Source: Megamerina dolium
Taxonomy: Eukaryota; Arthropoda; Insecta; Diptera; Megamerinidae
Length of the DNA: 64,000 nt
Direction: 5' to 3'
Assembly (NCBI GenBank): GCA_963854835.1
Contig: OY978526.1
Span: 68,668,418-68,732,417 of the forward strand
Shown here: one piece after another, positions 1 to 10,714 of the stretch
Layout: each line of letters opens with the position of its first letter
Position numbering within the stretch: position 1 is the stretch's first letter
The notes under the pieces: generated by a model
What the model saw: only the letters and a program-made list of their open reading frames with translations
Database searches by the model: none
Told to the model about the DNA's origin: nothing
Position numbers and translations under genes: made by a program

Positions 1-1223
1 GAAAATCAATTACTCAATATTCTTCTCATCTTTTGGGATTTTCATGTGACACAAGTTGTTATAGTTATAGTAAATTTTCTCAATTCACGATTGAAAAATG
101 GAAATTTGGTTCACATGAAATATATCCAAATCGTTTAAGAGATATACAGGGATATAAGATTCGAACATTACACGATAATGCGGAACCACGTAGCATGGCC
201 TATAAAGATTCACAGGATAGAACACAAGTCATCGGATATGTATTTATCATGCTGAAGGCATTTGTTCAGAAATTAAATGGCAATTTAGTCATACCATATT
301 CAGAGGAAGGCGGAAGATTATATTATAATGATATGATCAATTTCACACGCAATGGAACTTTAGATATATCATCAACTGTGACAGCATCATCATACTTTGA
401 GAATTTTACAGAGATTTCATATCCCATAAATTTACTGAGCTGGTGGATTATGTTGCCCGTGGAAGAAGACATATCGAAAAATGAGATTTTCTATGTGCTC
501 TTGATTTCCCTACTCTCACTGATAGCAATTGTATTAAAGTTAATATTTTCCATCTTGATGCTGTGCGGATTGGCGATATTAAAACGCATACACTCGTTTA
601 TTTACTTGCAAATACTATGCAACAGCTGGCGTGCTATACTTGGCTTTTCATTTCCATATCCAATCGCACCAAGATCATCTTTGGTATTCGTTTTTGTGCT
701 GCTAACTCTAAGTGGCTTTTTTTACGCCAACATTTTCGGCGCATTCTTGGCAGCATTTATTACAGAGCCAGCGCCGTCCAATTTTATACACAACATTTAC
801 CAGTTCAATCGAACATCGTTGAAGGTATTAACTTTTCCGCCTGAAGCTGAACAAATGCCAAAGTATATAATTGAAAATTATCGAAATCTTTTCAATATAA
901 GCCCAGATCTCGAACTATTGGCAGGAACACGCAACTCTTTGGATACCAGAATGGCATACATTGTGTGGGATGATCCCTGGAAGGTATACGATGAGCAGGA
1001 GAAATATTTTGCACGACGACTGTTTCGTTTGAGTGATATATGCTTAAATCCTATGATTTATGTGAATTTAATGACTCACGAAAATACGATATATCGTGAA
1101 GTGCTGAACGAAGTGCTGAGTTTATGCTGCGGGACTGATGAGTTTTTGGTTAAAGTCCTCAGCATATTATATGATCGTAGCAGAGCGTTCATCGACGGAG
1201 GACTTGAGTGTTTAGGTATTTGA
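1..1223 (+). pseudogene. Divergent ionotropic receptor, 5'-partial, frameshifted at 3' end
   Basis: The frame is open from the left window edge, so the true start lies outside; the first in-frame start-like codon (33) is only TTG. The protein aligns along its length with the next gene: EIYPNRLRDIQGYKIRTL matches EIYPNRLQNLHGYRIRTL, followed by ligand-binding lobe 1, a TM1 hydrophobic stretch (about nt 483-580), a TM2 stretch ending FGAFLAAFITEPAPSN and lobe 2 with RRLFRLSDICLNP. After EVLSL (about nt 1113-1124) similarity stops in this frame and resumes in another: from nt 1126 the shifted frame reads AAGLMSFWLKSSAYYMI, matching EAGLIDYWIESSLRFML of the neighbour, then stops at a TAG near 1213-1215. 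The segment is 5 bp shorter than in the neighbour. The last transmembrane helix is therefore lost. Probably a recent pseudogene; an assembly error is possible but would not remove the second stop. Confidence 0.8.
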
Positions 1224-1302
1224 TAGCAAATACAACTTGCATTTTTACCATAGTTTGTGAACATTTGTGCTACTATTTTAAAAAGCGATTTAATCATTGC
1301 AC

Positions 1303-1308
1303 AATAAA
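1303..1308 (+). terminator. AATAAA poly(A) signal after first IR copy
   Basis: AATAAA lies about 80 bp beyond the stop of the first receptor copy and 130 bp before the start of the next. Only 169 bp separate the two reading frames, so this signal and any promoter of the second gene share a very short spacer. Confidence 0.45.
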
Positions 1309-1437
1309 ATATTATTTGCGTTAAAAAACTTTGCTTTATTGAACACTTAAATGATACACATAAATCACTAATTTCAATCAACATTAGTTCGTATGACCAG
1401 TGAATCATTTTACACGCATATTCAGTCGTCAGTAGCC

Positions 1438-3282
1438 ATGTGTGGCACGAGTGATTTAGATGTGTTCATTGCAATACTTCTGCTATTGGCAATCGGCGAT
1501 AGGAGAACTCAAGTAACAAGTAGCCATGTGCTCGTCGATTATAAAAAGGAGGAATCGCATTTGATTAGTGATTTTATTGATGTCATTTACGCACAGAAAA
1601 ATTTCGAAACTCTTCTCTATGTGCGCAATAGTGTAAGCTATTCTCATAAATGTCGACACAATGAGCTGTTCCGTCGAATGTCGAATGTTGCCAATTTAAT
1701 TCTGGCCGAGAAGCCAAGCGTTTATATCCGTGGCAATTATAATAAAAATATTTTAGCCATACTCTGTCTGGAGAGTTTCATCGAAATTGAATTGATCGAA
1801 TATTTTGCCAATACTTTGCGCCATATGCGTTTTGTCAGAGTATTGATTTTATACGAAGAGAACGAAGGTGAATATGATGCTGTCATTACGAAATTAGTGA
1901 GAATTGCCAGTTCTACCAGCTATCATAAGATGTTAAATGTAGCGGTCCTCTTTCAGGACTTCAATGAAACCTCCATCTTCTACGGCTATCGCAAATTTCC
2001 ATTCTTCATGATAGAAGGTAGTAAATTTAAGGGAATTTCTACAAAGGAAATCTATCCGAATCGGTTACAAAACTTACATGGCTACAGAATTCGAACGTTA
2101 CCCGATAACTCGGAGCCGCGCGCAATGATGATTATCGACACGGAAAATAAAATTCACGTAGGTGGCTACATCTGGGAAGTTCTGAAGACGTTCGCACAAA
2201 AGCTGAATGCAGACTTACAATTGCCATCGGATATAAAACCGCAACGCATTGTACATAGCGATATGATGAAGTTGCTGTACAACGAAACGATCGATATAGC
2301 ATCTAGTCTGGTTGATACCTTCAACTTTGATGGATTCAATCAATACTCATATGCCATTTCGTATGGTGATTGGTGTGTAATGTTGCCGCAAGAAGTTGAA
2401 ATACCACGACGCGATATATTGCTCATAATGTTGGGCTCATCGTTGACGATCATCGTGATTGGAATGCATTTGATATTCGCTGCGGTCATCTCACTTAGCC
2501 GTTACACTTTGGATGGCATTCGCTGTGATTGCTATTCGGATGTACTTGGCAATATGAATACCTTACGTGCTGTTCTGGGTCAGGCAACTCCACGTGATGT
2601 GAAACCAAAATTTACACTAAAATTGCTATATTTCCTTCTCCTTAATACGGGTCTCTTCGTTTCAACATATTGTATGGCTTATTTGCAAACATTTGTTGCC
2701 CAACCACCTCTGGGTAAACGTATAATGACAATTGATGATCTTCAACGATCGTCGCTGAAAATTCTGTTCTATGCACCGGAGATGTCCAGTGTACCATATG
2801 AGACACGCACACAATATGTTAGCATTTTTCATTTAACATTCAACATTAGCGAGGTATCACTGTTGCGTGATTCATTCAATTCAAACTATGCCTTTATGGT
2901 TTCCCCGGACAAATGGAGCGTCTTTGTGGAGCGTCAAAAATATTCGAAAAATAAAATATTCCGTCTCAGCGATATATGCTTCATTAAGTCATCATTTCGA
3001 AGTTTGGCCATACAAGAGAATTCTATATATCGTGAAGTATTGGATGATATGATTTTGAAATTACAAGAAGCTGGCCTTATTGATTATTGGATCGAATCGT
3101 CTTTACGTTTTATGCTTGAATGGGGTAAATACGAATATGCAGATTTCAGTATGGCCTATCAATATAAGTCTGCATCATTTGAAGATTTTCGTTGGATTTG
3201 GTGTTTTTATCTAATCGGTGTCGGCATATGTTTAATCGGTTTTGCATTGGAAATACTATGGCATCGTATACAAATGCACTAA
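1438..3282 (+). CDS. Divergent ionotropic receptor (iGluR-like chemosensory channel)
   Basis: Single-exon receptor. Translation may begin at ATG 1393 (629 aa), but ATG 1438 (614 aa) is preferred because MCGTSDLDVFIAILLLLAIG then forms a clean signal peptide. In 629-aa numbering: a divergent N-terminal region to about 215; ligand-binding lobe 1 from GYRIRTLPDNSEPRAM (230-245) and GGYIWEVLKTFAQKLNADL (257-275); TM1 about 341-367; TM2 about 408-432; lobe 2 about 440-595; TM3 about 599-624 (WIWCFYLIGVGICLIGFALE). The SYTANLAAF motif of classical glutamate receptors is replaced by STYCMAYLQTFVAQPP, as in divergent insect IRs. Family knowledge: such IRs are plasma-membrane cation channels in taste or smell neurons, working with co-receptors. 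It is a tandem duplicate of the broken copy upstream. The ligand and the exact Drosophila orthologue cannot be named from sequence. Confidence 0.88.
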   Translation: MCGTSDLDVFIAILLLLAIGDRRTQVTSSHVLVDYKKEESHLISDFIDVIYAQKNFETLLYVRNSVSYSHKCRHNELFRRMSNVANLILAEKPSVYIRGNYNKNILAILCLESFIEIELIEYFANTLRHMRFVRVLILYEENEGEYDAVITKLVRIASSTSYHKMLNVAVLFQDFNETSIFYGYRKFPFFMIEGSKFKGISTKEIYPNRLQNLHGYRIRTLPDNSEPRAMMIIDTENKIHVGGYIWEVLKTFAQKLNADLQLPSDIKPQRIVHSDMMKLLYNETIDIASSLVDTFNFDGFNQYSYAISYGDWCVMLPQEVEIPRRDILLIMLGSSLTIIVIGMHLIFAAVISLSRYTLDGIRCDCYSDVLGNMNTLRAVLGQATPRDVKPKFTLKLLYFLLLNTGLFVSTYCMAYLQTFVAQPPLGKRIMTIDDLQRSSLKILFYAPEMSSVPYETRTQYVSIFHLTFNISEVSLLRDSFNSNYAFMVSPDKWSVFVERQKYSKNKIFRLSDICFIKSSFRSLAIQENSIYREVLDDMILKLQEAGLIDYWIESSLRFMLEWGKYEYADFSMAYQYKSASFEDFRWIWCFYLIGVGICLIGFALEILWHRIQMH

Positions 3283-3368
3283 TGGTTCGGTAATGTCTAA
3301 TTGTATTATATGTATATGCTTGCAGTACTAAAATTTGTTCTTTATATTTTATGCACATGCTTTTAATT

Positions 3369-3374
3369 AATAAA
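3369..3374 (+). terminator. AATAAA poly(A) signal of intact IR
   Basis: AATAAA lies 87 bp downstream of the IR stop codon in an AT-rich 3' flank, at a normal distance for an insect 3' UTR. Confidence 0.5.
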
Positions 3375-3443
3375 AATTAAATTAAATCAACAACTTATTG
3401 TCAATTTTTCTATTCTTCATATAAGACAGTGTAACACATCTTT

Positions 3444-3872
3444 TCGGGGGTGAATCAAACTAATCTGAAACGACAACATTTCCCCTCTCTAAAAAAAATT
3501 TTCAATTCGATTTTGCTCTACTACGTCACAATTTTTTTTTACAGTGGTACATGGAATATGAAAAATCATATGTAAAATTACATTTGGGATAGTTATTGTT
3601 TTTAGAGACCTATTTTAGAATTTTCCGAGGATTATTTTCTTGAAACATTTGAACCTTCTCGCTACCACCCATGTGGGTCATTTTGGACCGTTTTTCGAAA
3701 AATCACTAGCACATATAAAAAAAGCCAAAAATGACCTATACGGTTGGTAGCTAAAAGTAGCTAGAGATTTTGCAAATTCCATGATTCTACTTTTGACCGA
3801 AAAGGCCAAATTTTAAACCACTGTAAAAAAAAAAAAATTATGAAAAATTGTGAACATTTGGTTCACCCCCGA
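3444..3872. mobile_element. Small TIR element (MITE-like), 429 bp
   Basis: Ends are inverted repeats: TCGGGGGTGAATCAAA at 3444-3459 and TTTGGTTCACCCCCGA at 3857-3872, 15 of 16 positions pairing. A second inverted pair lies inside: TTTTTTTTACAGTGGTA near 3533 and CCACTGTAAAAAAA near 3820, so the whole unit could fold into a long hairpin. It has no coding capacity. I could not define a clear target-site duplication, so the superfamily is open. A similar end (AGGGTGAATCAAA) occurs at about 7561 without an obvious partner. Confidence 0.6.
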
Positions 3873-4156
3873 GACAATGACCCTCAAATTGTGTCACATT
3901 TGATCAAAATCAAGATAACATCAGCATCAGATGCTCGATCTATCGATTTCTTCTACCCCAAATATTTTTCAAGAATTTTAGGGATCATTTTGAAGATGAT
4001 AATGTAAAAATGGCAGAAAAATTAAGATCGAATTTCTATGTCGTATGTGTATAAGCATTATAACTACTATTACTGTCTGCTTTATTAAGAATAAAAACAT
4101 CTTTGCAGTGATTGACATTTTATTGAGATTTGTTTCACTTAATATAATTTAGCTTA
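3873..4156. other. Intergenic spacer between two small transposons
   Basis: No reading frame or RNA gene seen. AT-rich unique-looking sequence between the TIR element and the Harbinger-like MITE. Confidence 0.5.
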
Positions 4157-4655
4157 TAGCCTAGACAGACGGCAGCATAATTCCGGATTACCGAGTTAAT
4201 TCGAATTAACTCGGTAATCCGCATAAACTCTATGAGTTAATTCTCAAAATAAAAGAGGATTAGGGCAATTTGAGATGGCAACACTGCTGAAAATTGTCTA
4301 TTGTGAATTTTTCTCCATCCATTTTACAAAATATTAGGTGTGTTCGCTAACAAAAAACTTTCAACAATTGTTAACAGTTTGCAACATGAAAGGCGTTGGC
4401 GAAGAAATAAATCCAGTTGTCAATTATGAACTGTGAATGTCAATTTACAAGTTTCTGATAGTTTTCAGTTCACGTACTTCTTGTAGATTTTCTCATATCG
4501 AGAGTGACAGATGACAGCAATTGATAGTGATAGTAATGTAAGTGAGCAGACCTAATAAAACAGCAATCAGCCGTTTATTTAATCCGCAATACTGCCGTCT
4601 GTCAGGTTAATATTTTATTCGCAATCCAGAATTAGGGTGCCGTCTGTCTAGGCTA
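4157..4655. mobile_element. Harbinger-like MITE, copy 1 (499 bp, TTA target duplication)
   Basis: Terminal inverted repeats start TAGCCTAGACAGACGGCA and end TGCCGTCTGTCTAGGCTA; the inner part of the TIR also matches (TAATTCCGGATT against AATCCAGAATTA). TTA flanks both ends (4154-4156 and 4656-4658), as expected for a 3-bp duplication. A second copy at 31280-31803 has the same ends and is also flanked by TTA. The 3-bp TTA/TWA target and non-coding content fit PIF/Harbinger MITEs by family knowledge; the assignment is inference. It carries a perfect 38-bp palindrome at 4184-4221 and an extra internal GCCGTCTGTC near the right end (about 4593). Confidence 0.78.
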
Positions 4656-4848
4656 TTAAAAGCTAAACAAATTCTTAATATAAGGTGTAGTAAAAAGCAA
4701 TCCATTATTTTCCCAATAGATGGCTTTAGTAATCTGTATATCGCGTTGTATAAGTGCGATCGTTAGAAAGATAGGATTTCGTACTAAATAAAATTTTCAG
4801 GCTGTTCTATTATTGCTTGACTAAGTATTGTTTGAGCACTCGTCAAAG

Positions 4849-6165
4849 ATGGACACCAGTAAAGAGAAAATACGCCATATTTTACAGTTTTTCCTCGATA
4901 AAGGCGAAAACGCAAGCCAGACGGTGAAATATGATCCTGATACTGTAACAGCCAATCATGTGCAATTTTGGTTTCATCGATTCCGTTCCGGTAATTTTGA
5001 TGTCAAAAATGCACCATGCTCTGGAAGGCCAATTGTCGAAAATATCGATAAAATAATGGAAATCGTCGAGTATGACTGTCGTTTAAGCACTGTTCTATTG
5101 CCCAGGAGCTAAACATTGCACAAAAAAGCGTTTGGAACCATTTAAATAAGGCTGGATACAAAAAGAAGCTCGATGTATAGGTGCCACACGAGTCAACATA
5201 AAAAAACCTCATGGACCGAATTTCCATCTGGGAATCGCTGCTGAATCGCAACAACATCAATCCATTTCTGGAGCGAATAGTTACTGGTGATGAAACTGGC
5301 GCAAAAGGTGGCCAAGACAGGATTGACGGTCAGAAAGTGTTTGCTATGTGTTTGGTGGGATTGGCAGGGAATCATCTACTCTGAGCTGATCCCCCTACGG
5401 CCAAACTCCTAATTCGGACCGTCAGAAGGAACCAATCGCCCAGAAGCGTCAGCTTTGGAAAATAGGAGAGGAATTGTGTTTCATCAGGACAACGCCAGGC
5501 CACACACATCGATAGTGACTCGCCAGAAACTCCGGGAGCTTGGTTGGGAGTTGCTTATGCATCCACCTTATAGTCCGGACCTGGCACCAATTGATTACTA
5601 CCTGTGCCTGTCTATAAATAAATAAATAAAAATAAATATGTGGCACTTAAAGCCCCAAAGGGCTCATTGGCCGAGCTTCTCTTCCATTACTGTTGTGCGT
5701 CTTAAATTTTGGACAATATAAGAAGGGACCTACTTATTTTAGCCGGTTCCGAACGGCAGAACACTTGTGACATCACTTTTTCTGAGCTTTGTCACAGAGT
5801 TCTTTAAGAAGCTTTTTCATGGCAAGTTGTTACTGTCGGAAGAATTGCCAATTGCTTGCCGACAGGTGATTACCGTTCGAAAGAAAAATCTTATCGATAT
5901 TAAATTTGTTATGCATCAGCCGGGAATTGAACCACGACCTACAGATCAGAAGGCGAACACACTAACCACTGAGCTACGGCACCCACTGTTCCTGTCTATG
6001 GCGAATGATTTTGCTGGTGAAAAATTCGCCTCAAGAAAAGCTTGTGAAAATCGACTGTCCCAGGTTTTTGCCAATAGGGACGTGGGTTTCTATGAGAGTG
6101 TTATTATGAAATTACCTTCAAAATGGCAACAAGATATCGAACAAAATGGTACATATTTGACCTAA
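4849..6165 (+). pseudogene. Mariner (DD34D-type) transposase, broken
   Basis: Reads from ATG 4849 (MDTSKEKIRHILQFF) through the helix-turn-helix region, FRSGNFDVKNAPCSGRP, and then, after frameshifts, a segment like NHLNKAGYKKKLDV and a trace of the VTGDE catalytic region (about 5280). Later pieces recover the HQDNARPH-like motif (about 5490) and PYSPDLAP (about 5567-5590). The SINE cuts the gene just after this point. The C-terminus resumes at about 5998 with MANDFAGEKFASRKACENRL and ends at a TAA about 6163. Multiple frameshifts and stops make it non-functional. It was probably about 340-350 aa when intact, as in the family. Confidence 0.85.
5616..5985 (-). mobile_element. tRNA-derived SINE, copy 1 (inside mariner)
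   Basis: On the minus strand the element begins GGGTGCCG and shows RNA polymerase III promoter boxes: box A TAGCTCAGTGG (5966-5976) and box B GGTTCAATTCCC (5922-5933), about 33 nt apart as in a tRNA. A tRNA-unrelated body follows, ending in an ATTT-rich tail at the left edge. Target duplications of 14 bp flank it with one mismatch: CTGTGCCTGTCTAT (5602-5615) and CTGTTCCTGTCTAT (5986-5999). That length fits LINE-mediated retroposition. The insertion interrupts the mariner transposase between the SPDLAP region and its C-terminus, so it is younger than that mariner. Confidence 0.88.
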
Positions 6166-6240
6166 ATTGGATCATTCTTACTATGCTAAATAAAACTTTC
6201 TATTGCAAAAATAATGGATTTCTTTTTACTACACCTTATA

Positions 6241-7744
6241 TGATGAAAATGGTGGTGACTTAGTGTATATTTCTCTTCGTAACCTTATAGAGGCCTCTGT
6301 GCTATGTATCAATTTCAAATGAATCAGGCTTCAATACTTACATGAGTAGCATTAATGTAAATTTTAGTTCATGTTAATTTTTTTAACACCTTCTAATTAC
6401 AAATTTTATTGTTTATTTGATAATTATTCAGCAAAAAAAAAAAAAAATGTAACTACAAAGGAATATGCCATTAAAATCGATATTCAGTATACAAGCCATT
6501 ATCATCTTCATCATAATTATCAACATTAGTGTTAGACCTACTATTGTAATTTTTTTTTTTGCTTTTGTTTGTGTTTGCTTTTGCTTATACATATGAACAA
6601 TAAACACACAAGTACTTCCCTGCTATTGTAATTGATTTGATTGTGTTAGTAGTTGTTACTCCATTTAAAGCCTTTAACATGGTACATTTTTTTGTTGTAC
6701 GACATGTATTAGATAAATATATTTACTAGTCGGAAAAAACTATGTACATACATATATGGTAAATACTATTGTGTGTGTAAGTACACATTTAATGTAAAAA
6801 GTAAACATGAAAATAACAATAACAAACATTAGCGAATACATTGTGGCATTTTAACCTCAAAGTTCAACATTAAAAGCAATTAAGACGCGTGCTGTTTACT
6901 CTTCACTACTTGTAGCATATAATACTGTGTGTGTGTATGTAAACAGTACCGATGCCTCATCGCCACTGTGCCATTCATTCATTGACTTGTTGTAACGTAT
7001 GCCAATGGTCGTTGTAAATTTTCCTTAGTCGCTAACAACATGCGAGTGAAATCACCTGTGATTTTTCTTGCTCATACATAAGCTTTTAATAAGACTCGTA
7101 CTCGCCACACATAATCCATCTTAGGCCAGATACGATCCCAATTCAAGTCAATTCATTCGTGTATTTTTGCCATGTCCACATCGATGTATGCGTCGTCTTC
7201 TATTCAACTAATCATCTTATACGTGATTATCGTATATGCTATGAGTACATACTAGAGAATGTATTTTGTGTGTATGTGTGTGTGTGTATACTTGTGTACG
7301 ATTTGTGAGAGTGTGTCTTGCTTCAACCAATTGCCGCCACATCGCATCGCATCACGGCTGGTAGCTGGCGCTTCGTAGCTAATTCCCCAATCGACATATT
7401 CCTATCTTTAAAGCGGTGCACGTTGGTATCGCGCTTGCGCTTGATCTTTCATCTTTGATAAGAAGTGAAAATCTTTATAGCAGCACTTGTTGTTCTTGTT
7501 ACTTGTTGGTGTTTGTCTCCTAATGCATTTTTGCATTGTTGGTATACAGTGATATGTATTAGGGTGAATCAAATTAAAAGAAAACTATTTTTAAACGTTT
7601 TTTCCCCGTACAAAGCTTAGATAGAGAGATAGAGGCTTCCCCAAATGATCTCTAAATGAAATTCTTATTGAAATAATATTTGCTCTCTGATAGAATTCAA
7701 TAACCAGCATCAGTACCCGCATATATCAATTATCACTTCGATGT
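6241..7744. other. Intergenic, no gene seen
   Basis: AT-rich DNA with homopolymer runs, a TG-rich microsatellite (about 7267-7288) and short ATACATA motifs. No frame with protein-like composition and no RNA gene found. A TIR-like end (AGGGTGAATCAAA) occurs near 7561. Confidence 0.5.
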
Positions 7745-8580
7745 GGTTAAAATTTAAGCAATTGCTTCGATAATGTTTCCATAACGCTTCGCATGGAATT
7801 TCTAAGAAATTGTTTTGATATGGCTTTTATGCGGCCATAAATATTAAAGAGGTTCGAGGGTAAAAACTTCATAAGTGATCGCTTAGTATGGTCAAGCATG
7901 AAGGGTCGAAGTGGTTTCGTGAAGCCAGACACAACGGATAATTTTCTAGCAGCCTCTTGGCATTGATCATGAATATATACATTCTTTTCACTGCCCCTTG
8001 TTGAATCAATACGAGTAGATTCAATGGTGGAAAATAATTAACATCTTTGGGTGTAGATCATATGACTGCCGCGAAGGAAGAAGTTGACATATTTTGAGGC
8101 AATCTACACCTATCAAACACAGCACGATCTCCTCGCCATTAATATTTGGCTTGGCCGTCGATTATGAGACATGGCCGGGGTATCCATAAGTTGCCCGACG
8201 TTTTGGATTATCGTAATGGCGATGAAAGGTTTGCCAGTTACAATTCTATGTAAAAACCCCGCGTTCGACGTCTCTTGACTTCAGCTCATTCGGCACCCAA
8301 TTTCCCAATTTCCTCCAATTTCGGATCATTCCCATTGCGTTTAAACGATGGGAAATGGTTGGCTGAGTGACTCTGAGTTCATCGAGCTTTCGTCGTCGTC
8401 GTTCTTTGTCTTCTACATCAAAATTGTCACTTTTAAATCGTGCAAACCACTTCTGACACGTTCGTTCAGCTAAAGCAAGGTCACAATAAACTTCAACTAA
8501 ATACAATGACTTTCGGCATCCTTTTTCTTCATATTGAAGTAATGAAGTAAAACTTCCCGCAAAAACACATTATTCAAAAG
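7745..8580 (-). pseudogene. Degenerate mariner transposase (second family)
   Basis: On the minus strand from about 8508 downwards: ERTCQKWFARFKSDNFDVED, then TQPTISHRLNAMGMI, KLGNWVPNELKSRDVER, all typical of a mariner N-terminal HTH and linker. After an in-frame stop the sequence continues as HYDNPKRRATYGYPG and STAKPNINGEEIVLC (about 8130-8220), then a HDQC-like relic of the HDNA catalytic block (about 7965). A small duplication inserts extra residues at about 8320. Several stops and frameshifts are present and I saw no clear TIRs. It differs from the mariner at 4.7-6.2 kb in sequence (FKSDNFDVED against FRSGNFDVKN), so it is an independent insertion. The assignment is firm for 8150-8510 and weaker towards 7745. 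Confidence 0.62.
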
Positions 8581-10710
8581 AAAGCCTAATGATGATACTT
8601 CAAAATGACGGTGTTGACAGATGGAATAATGGAATATAAACTAGTAACACATTTGCTATCAAATCCTCACGACCATATTTATATTGTCAATATATAAATA
8701 TACAACCCTTTCAACTTCTATTGTACTTGAGAAGTTATTATAGAGCCAATATCTGCACCTTATGAAAATACTTTAACAATAAAGAATCAATTTAATATTC
8801 GGTCCAATCATGCTTTGAATTTTTCAATGCCCTAATTAGAGGTCTTCCAAACCTCGTACATAACTTCTTGTTCTTAATTGGTTTTTCATTATTCATTTTA
8901 TTTCAAAAATAATTTTTGGAACGTGCTCAGAGCTGTGTGTTGCCCAACAAATTTAACTAATTCTATAAAACTGAGTTCAAAAATTTAAGAATATCTTTAC
9001 AATTTGCTAGTAGTAGAGGAATTCATCTTTACCAAAACTAGACTTTTCAAAAACGTGTTAGAAAATGATTTTTAAATTAATTTTGGAAAATTAAATTTCA
9101 AATAATCATTTCCATCATTCATTTTCAAAACTAAACTTTTGGCAACTAAAATTTTCAAAAATTGTTGAAAACTTAATTTGTTAAAATGTTGAAAAATGCA
9201 ATTTTGAAAAATATTGGAAAATGCAATTTTGTAAAAATGTTGGAAAATGCAATTTTCAAAAATTGTTCAGAAATAATTTCAAAGAATGTTGGAAAATACA
9301 TTTTAAAAAATTTGAAATACTAAAAATATCTGGAAAACAAAATTGTTTCAAACAATTTTGGAAATTTTTCGAGCCTTCCACCAATTTGCGCTCTATATAA
9401 ATTGTAATGCTTTTCGAAATTTGTTTTTTTTACCGAGAAGCGGTTTTTACACCACTAGTCCTTTTTTGATTGGAAGTATTTGATACACCTTAGTAGATAT
9501 ATGTAGACATAATTGCTTGTTATTGTTGGACACATTTGCAGTTCGGTGATGTTCATAAAACTGCTGTTGTTGTTTTTGTAAAATAATATACGGATATAGA
9601 TATTTGTTGTTTTTATTGTTGTTGATGTTGTTGTTGTTTTAACGCAATTGCCTCTATTTTCACTCCGCGCATTATATTTTGATTTTGACTGACAACTGTT
9701 GTGCGGTTACCGATGCTACTACTGCCACCGCTACTAATGCTATTGTCCGTCTATCTAATGGCAGCTGACGTGTGCAGCTGTTAACATGAGCTTTTATGCG
9801 TTTTTATTTTTACTTTGATATGGGAGAAATTATTGTATGTAATAAGTTTGTTATACGTAAAATATTTCTTTCACTTACCGCTCACCCCTACTAAGGTCCC
9901 CATTCACTCACTTACTTACACTCTTTCGTGCGGTTCAATTGAATGTACTAAACAAAAAAAAAATCACAACAAGAAATTGTTTAAATAATTAACACAATGT
10001 CAGTGGTTGTCGTCTCTATGAAGATTGGAATGATGGAATAATAGAATGTTGATTCTTTTGTTTTTGCTGGTGTTTCTGCTGCTATTAACTTATACGAATA
10101 ACGTCAATGATCAATAGTTGTTGACGCTGTATCAGTTAAATTGAATTTTTGAGTTTAAAACAAATATTTTTTACCATATTTGTTAATCGATTACAGAGGT
10201 TTGATGATGATCGGTATTTTTTGGTGGTTGTTGTTGCTGGTTTTTCTCAAACTAAATCTCATACAAGATACATGGATATGATGTTGCTTTTAATTGATTG
10301 CGTGAGATTGAATTGAGATTCGATGTTATATTTTTCTTTCGTTTTTCCTTTGCTCGCAAAATACCTTTCAATAACATACTGTAAAGTGGAGATTGATTTT
10401 TAAAATTAAACAACAAAATGTTGCAGTTTTGGTTTGGAACGATGTTCAACGAGCATTTCATTTGTCTGATCTTTGATTGAATTTTCCATATAATACCTCT
10501 ATTCTTATTACGTTCAATTAATATGAGGATTGATATTCGCTGCCTGCAGGAGAGATCAATGTGTACTGTTGAAGTGACTGTCTTGTGTATATTTTGATGT
10601 GATGACATCATAGGCATAATATTTTTCCGAGAATTATGAAGGAACCACGGCTACTTTTTTATTCTTTTAGGTCTTAAATTGAAGCTAACTTTCAATAAGA
10701 GGGTGCCATG
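8581..10710. other. Intergenic, AT-rich, no gene seen
   Basis: Nothing recognised except the short minisatellite at 9186-9262 and TTG-rich stretches near 9600-9640. An open frame on the minus strand at 10252-10617 (121 codons) has low-complexity composition, no motif and no recognisable family; I do not call it a gene. Confidence 0.45.
9186..9262. repeat. Minisatellite, ~26-bp unit, about 3 copies
   Basis: The core AATGCAATTTT recurs at about 9195, 9220 and 9246 within units like TTGGAAAATGCAATTTTGAA. Looser, degenerate copies extend across about 9040-9370. Confidence 0.6.
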
Positions 10711-10714
10711 ACCC

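Larger units (their letters stand above)
4681..6238 (+). mobile_element. Inactive mariner element, split by a SINE
   Basis: Both ends are visible. The left end reads TAAGGTGTAGTAAAAAGCAA and the right end is its inverted partner, ...TTTTTACTACACCTTA, with an ATCCATTATTTT extension on both sides. TA flanks both ends (4679-4680, 6239-6240). Of the 1,558 bp, about 384 come from the later SINE insertion with its target duplication. The transposase inside is broken (separate entry). It lies only 25 bp from the Harbinger-like MITE. Confidence 0.85.

Noticed and set aside
4157..4655. Long hairpin as a microRNA precursor
   Set aside because: The palindrome is perfect with no loop and lies inside a transposon with TIRs and a TTA duplication, so a MITE explains it.
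5900..5985. A functional tRNA gene on the minus strand
   Set aside because: Box A and B are present but the anticodon and acceptor stems do not pair convincingly, and the sequence continues into a repeated SINE body.
10252..10617. 121-codon minus-strand frame
   Set aside because: Basic, low-information composition, no domain and no flanking gene signals; consistent with chance.
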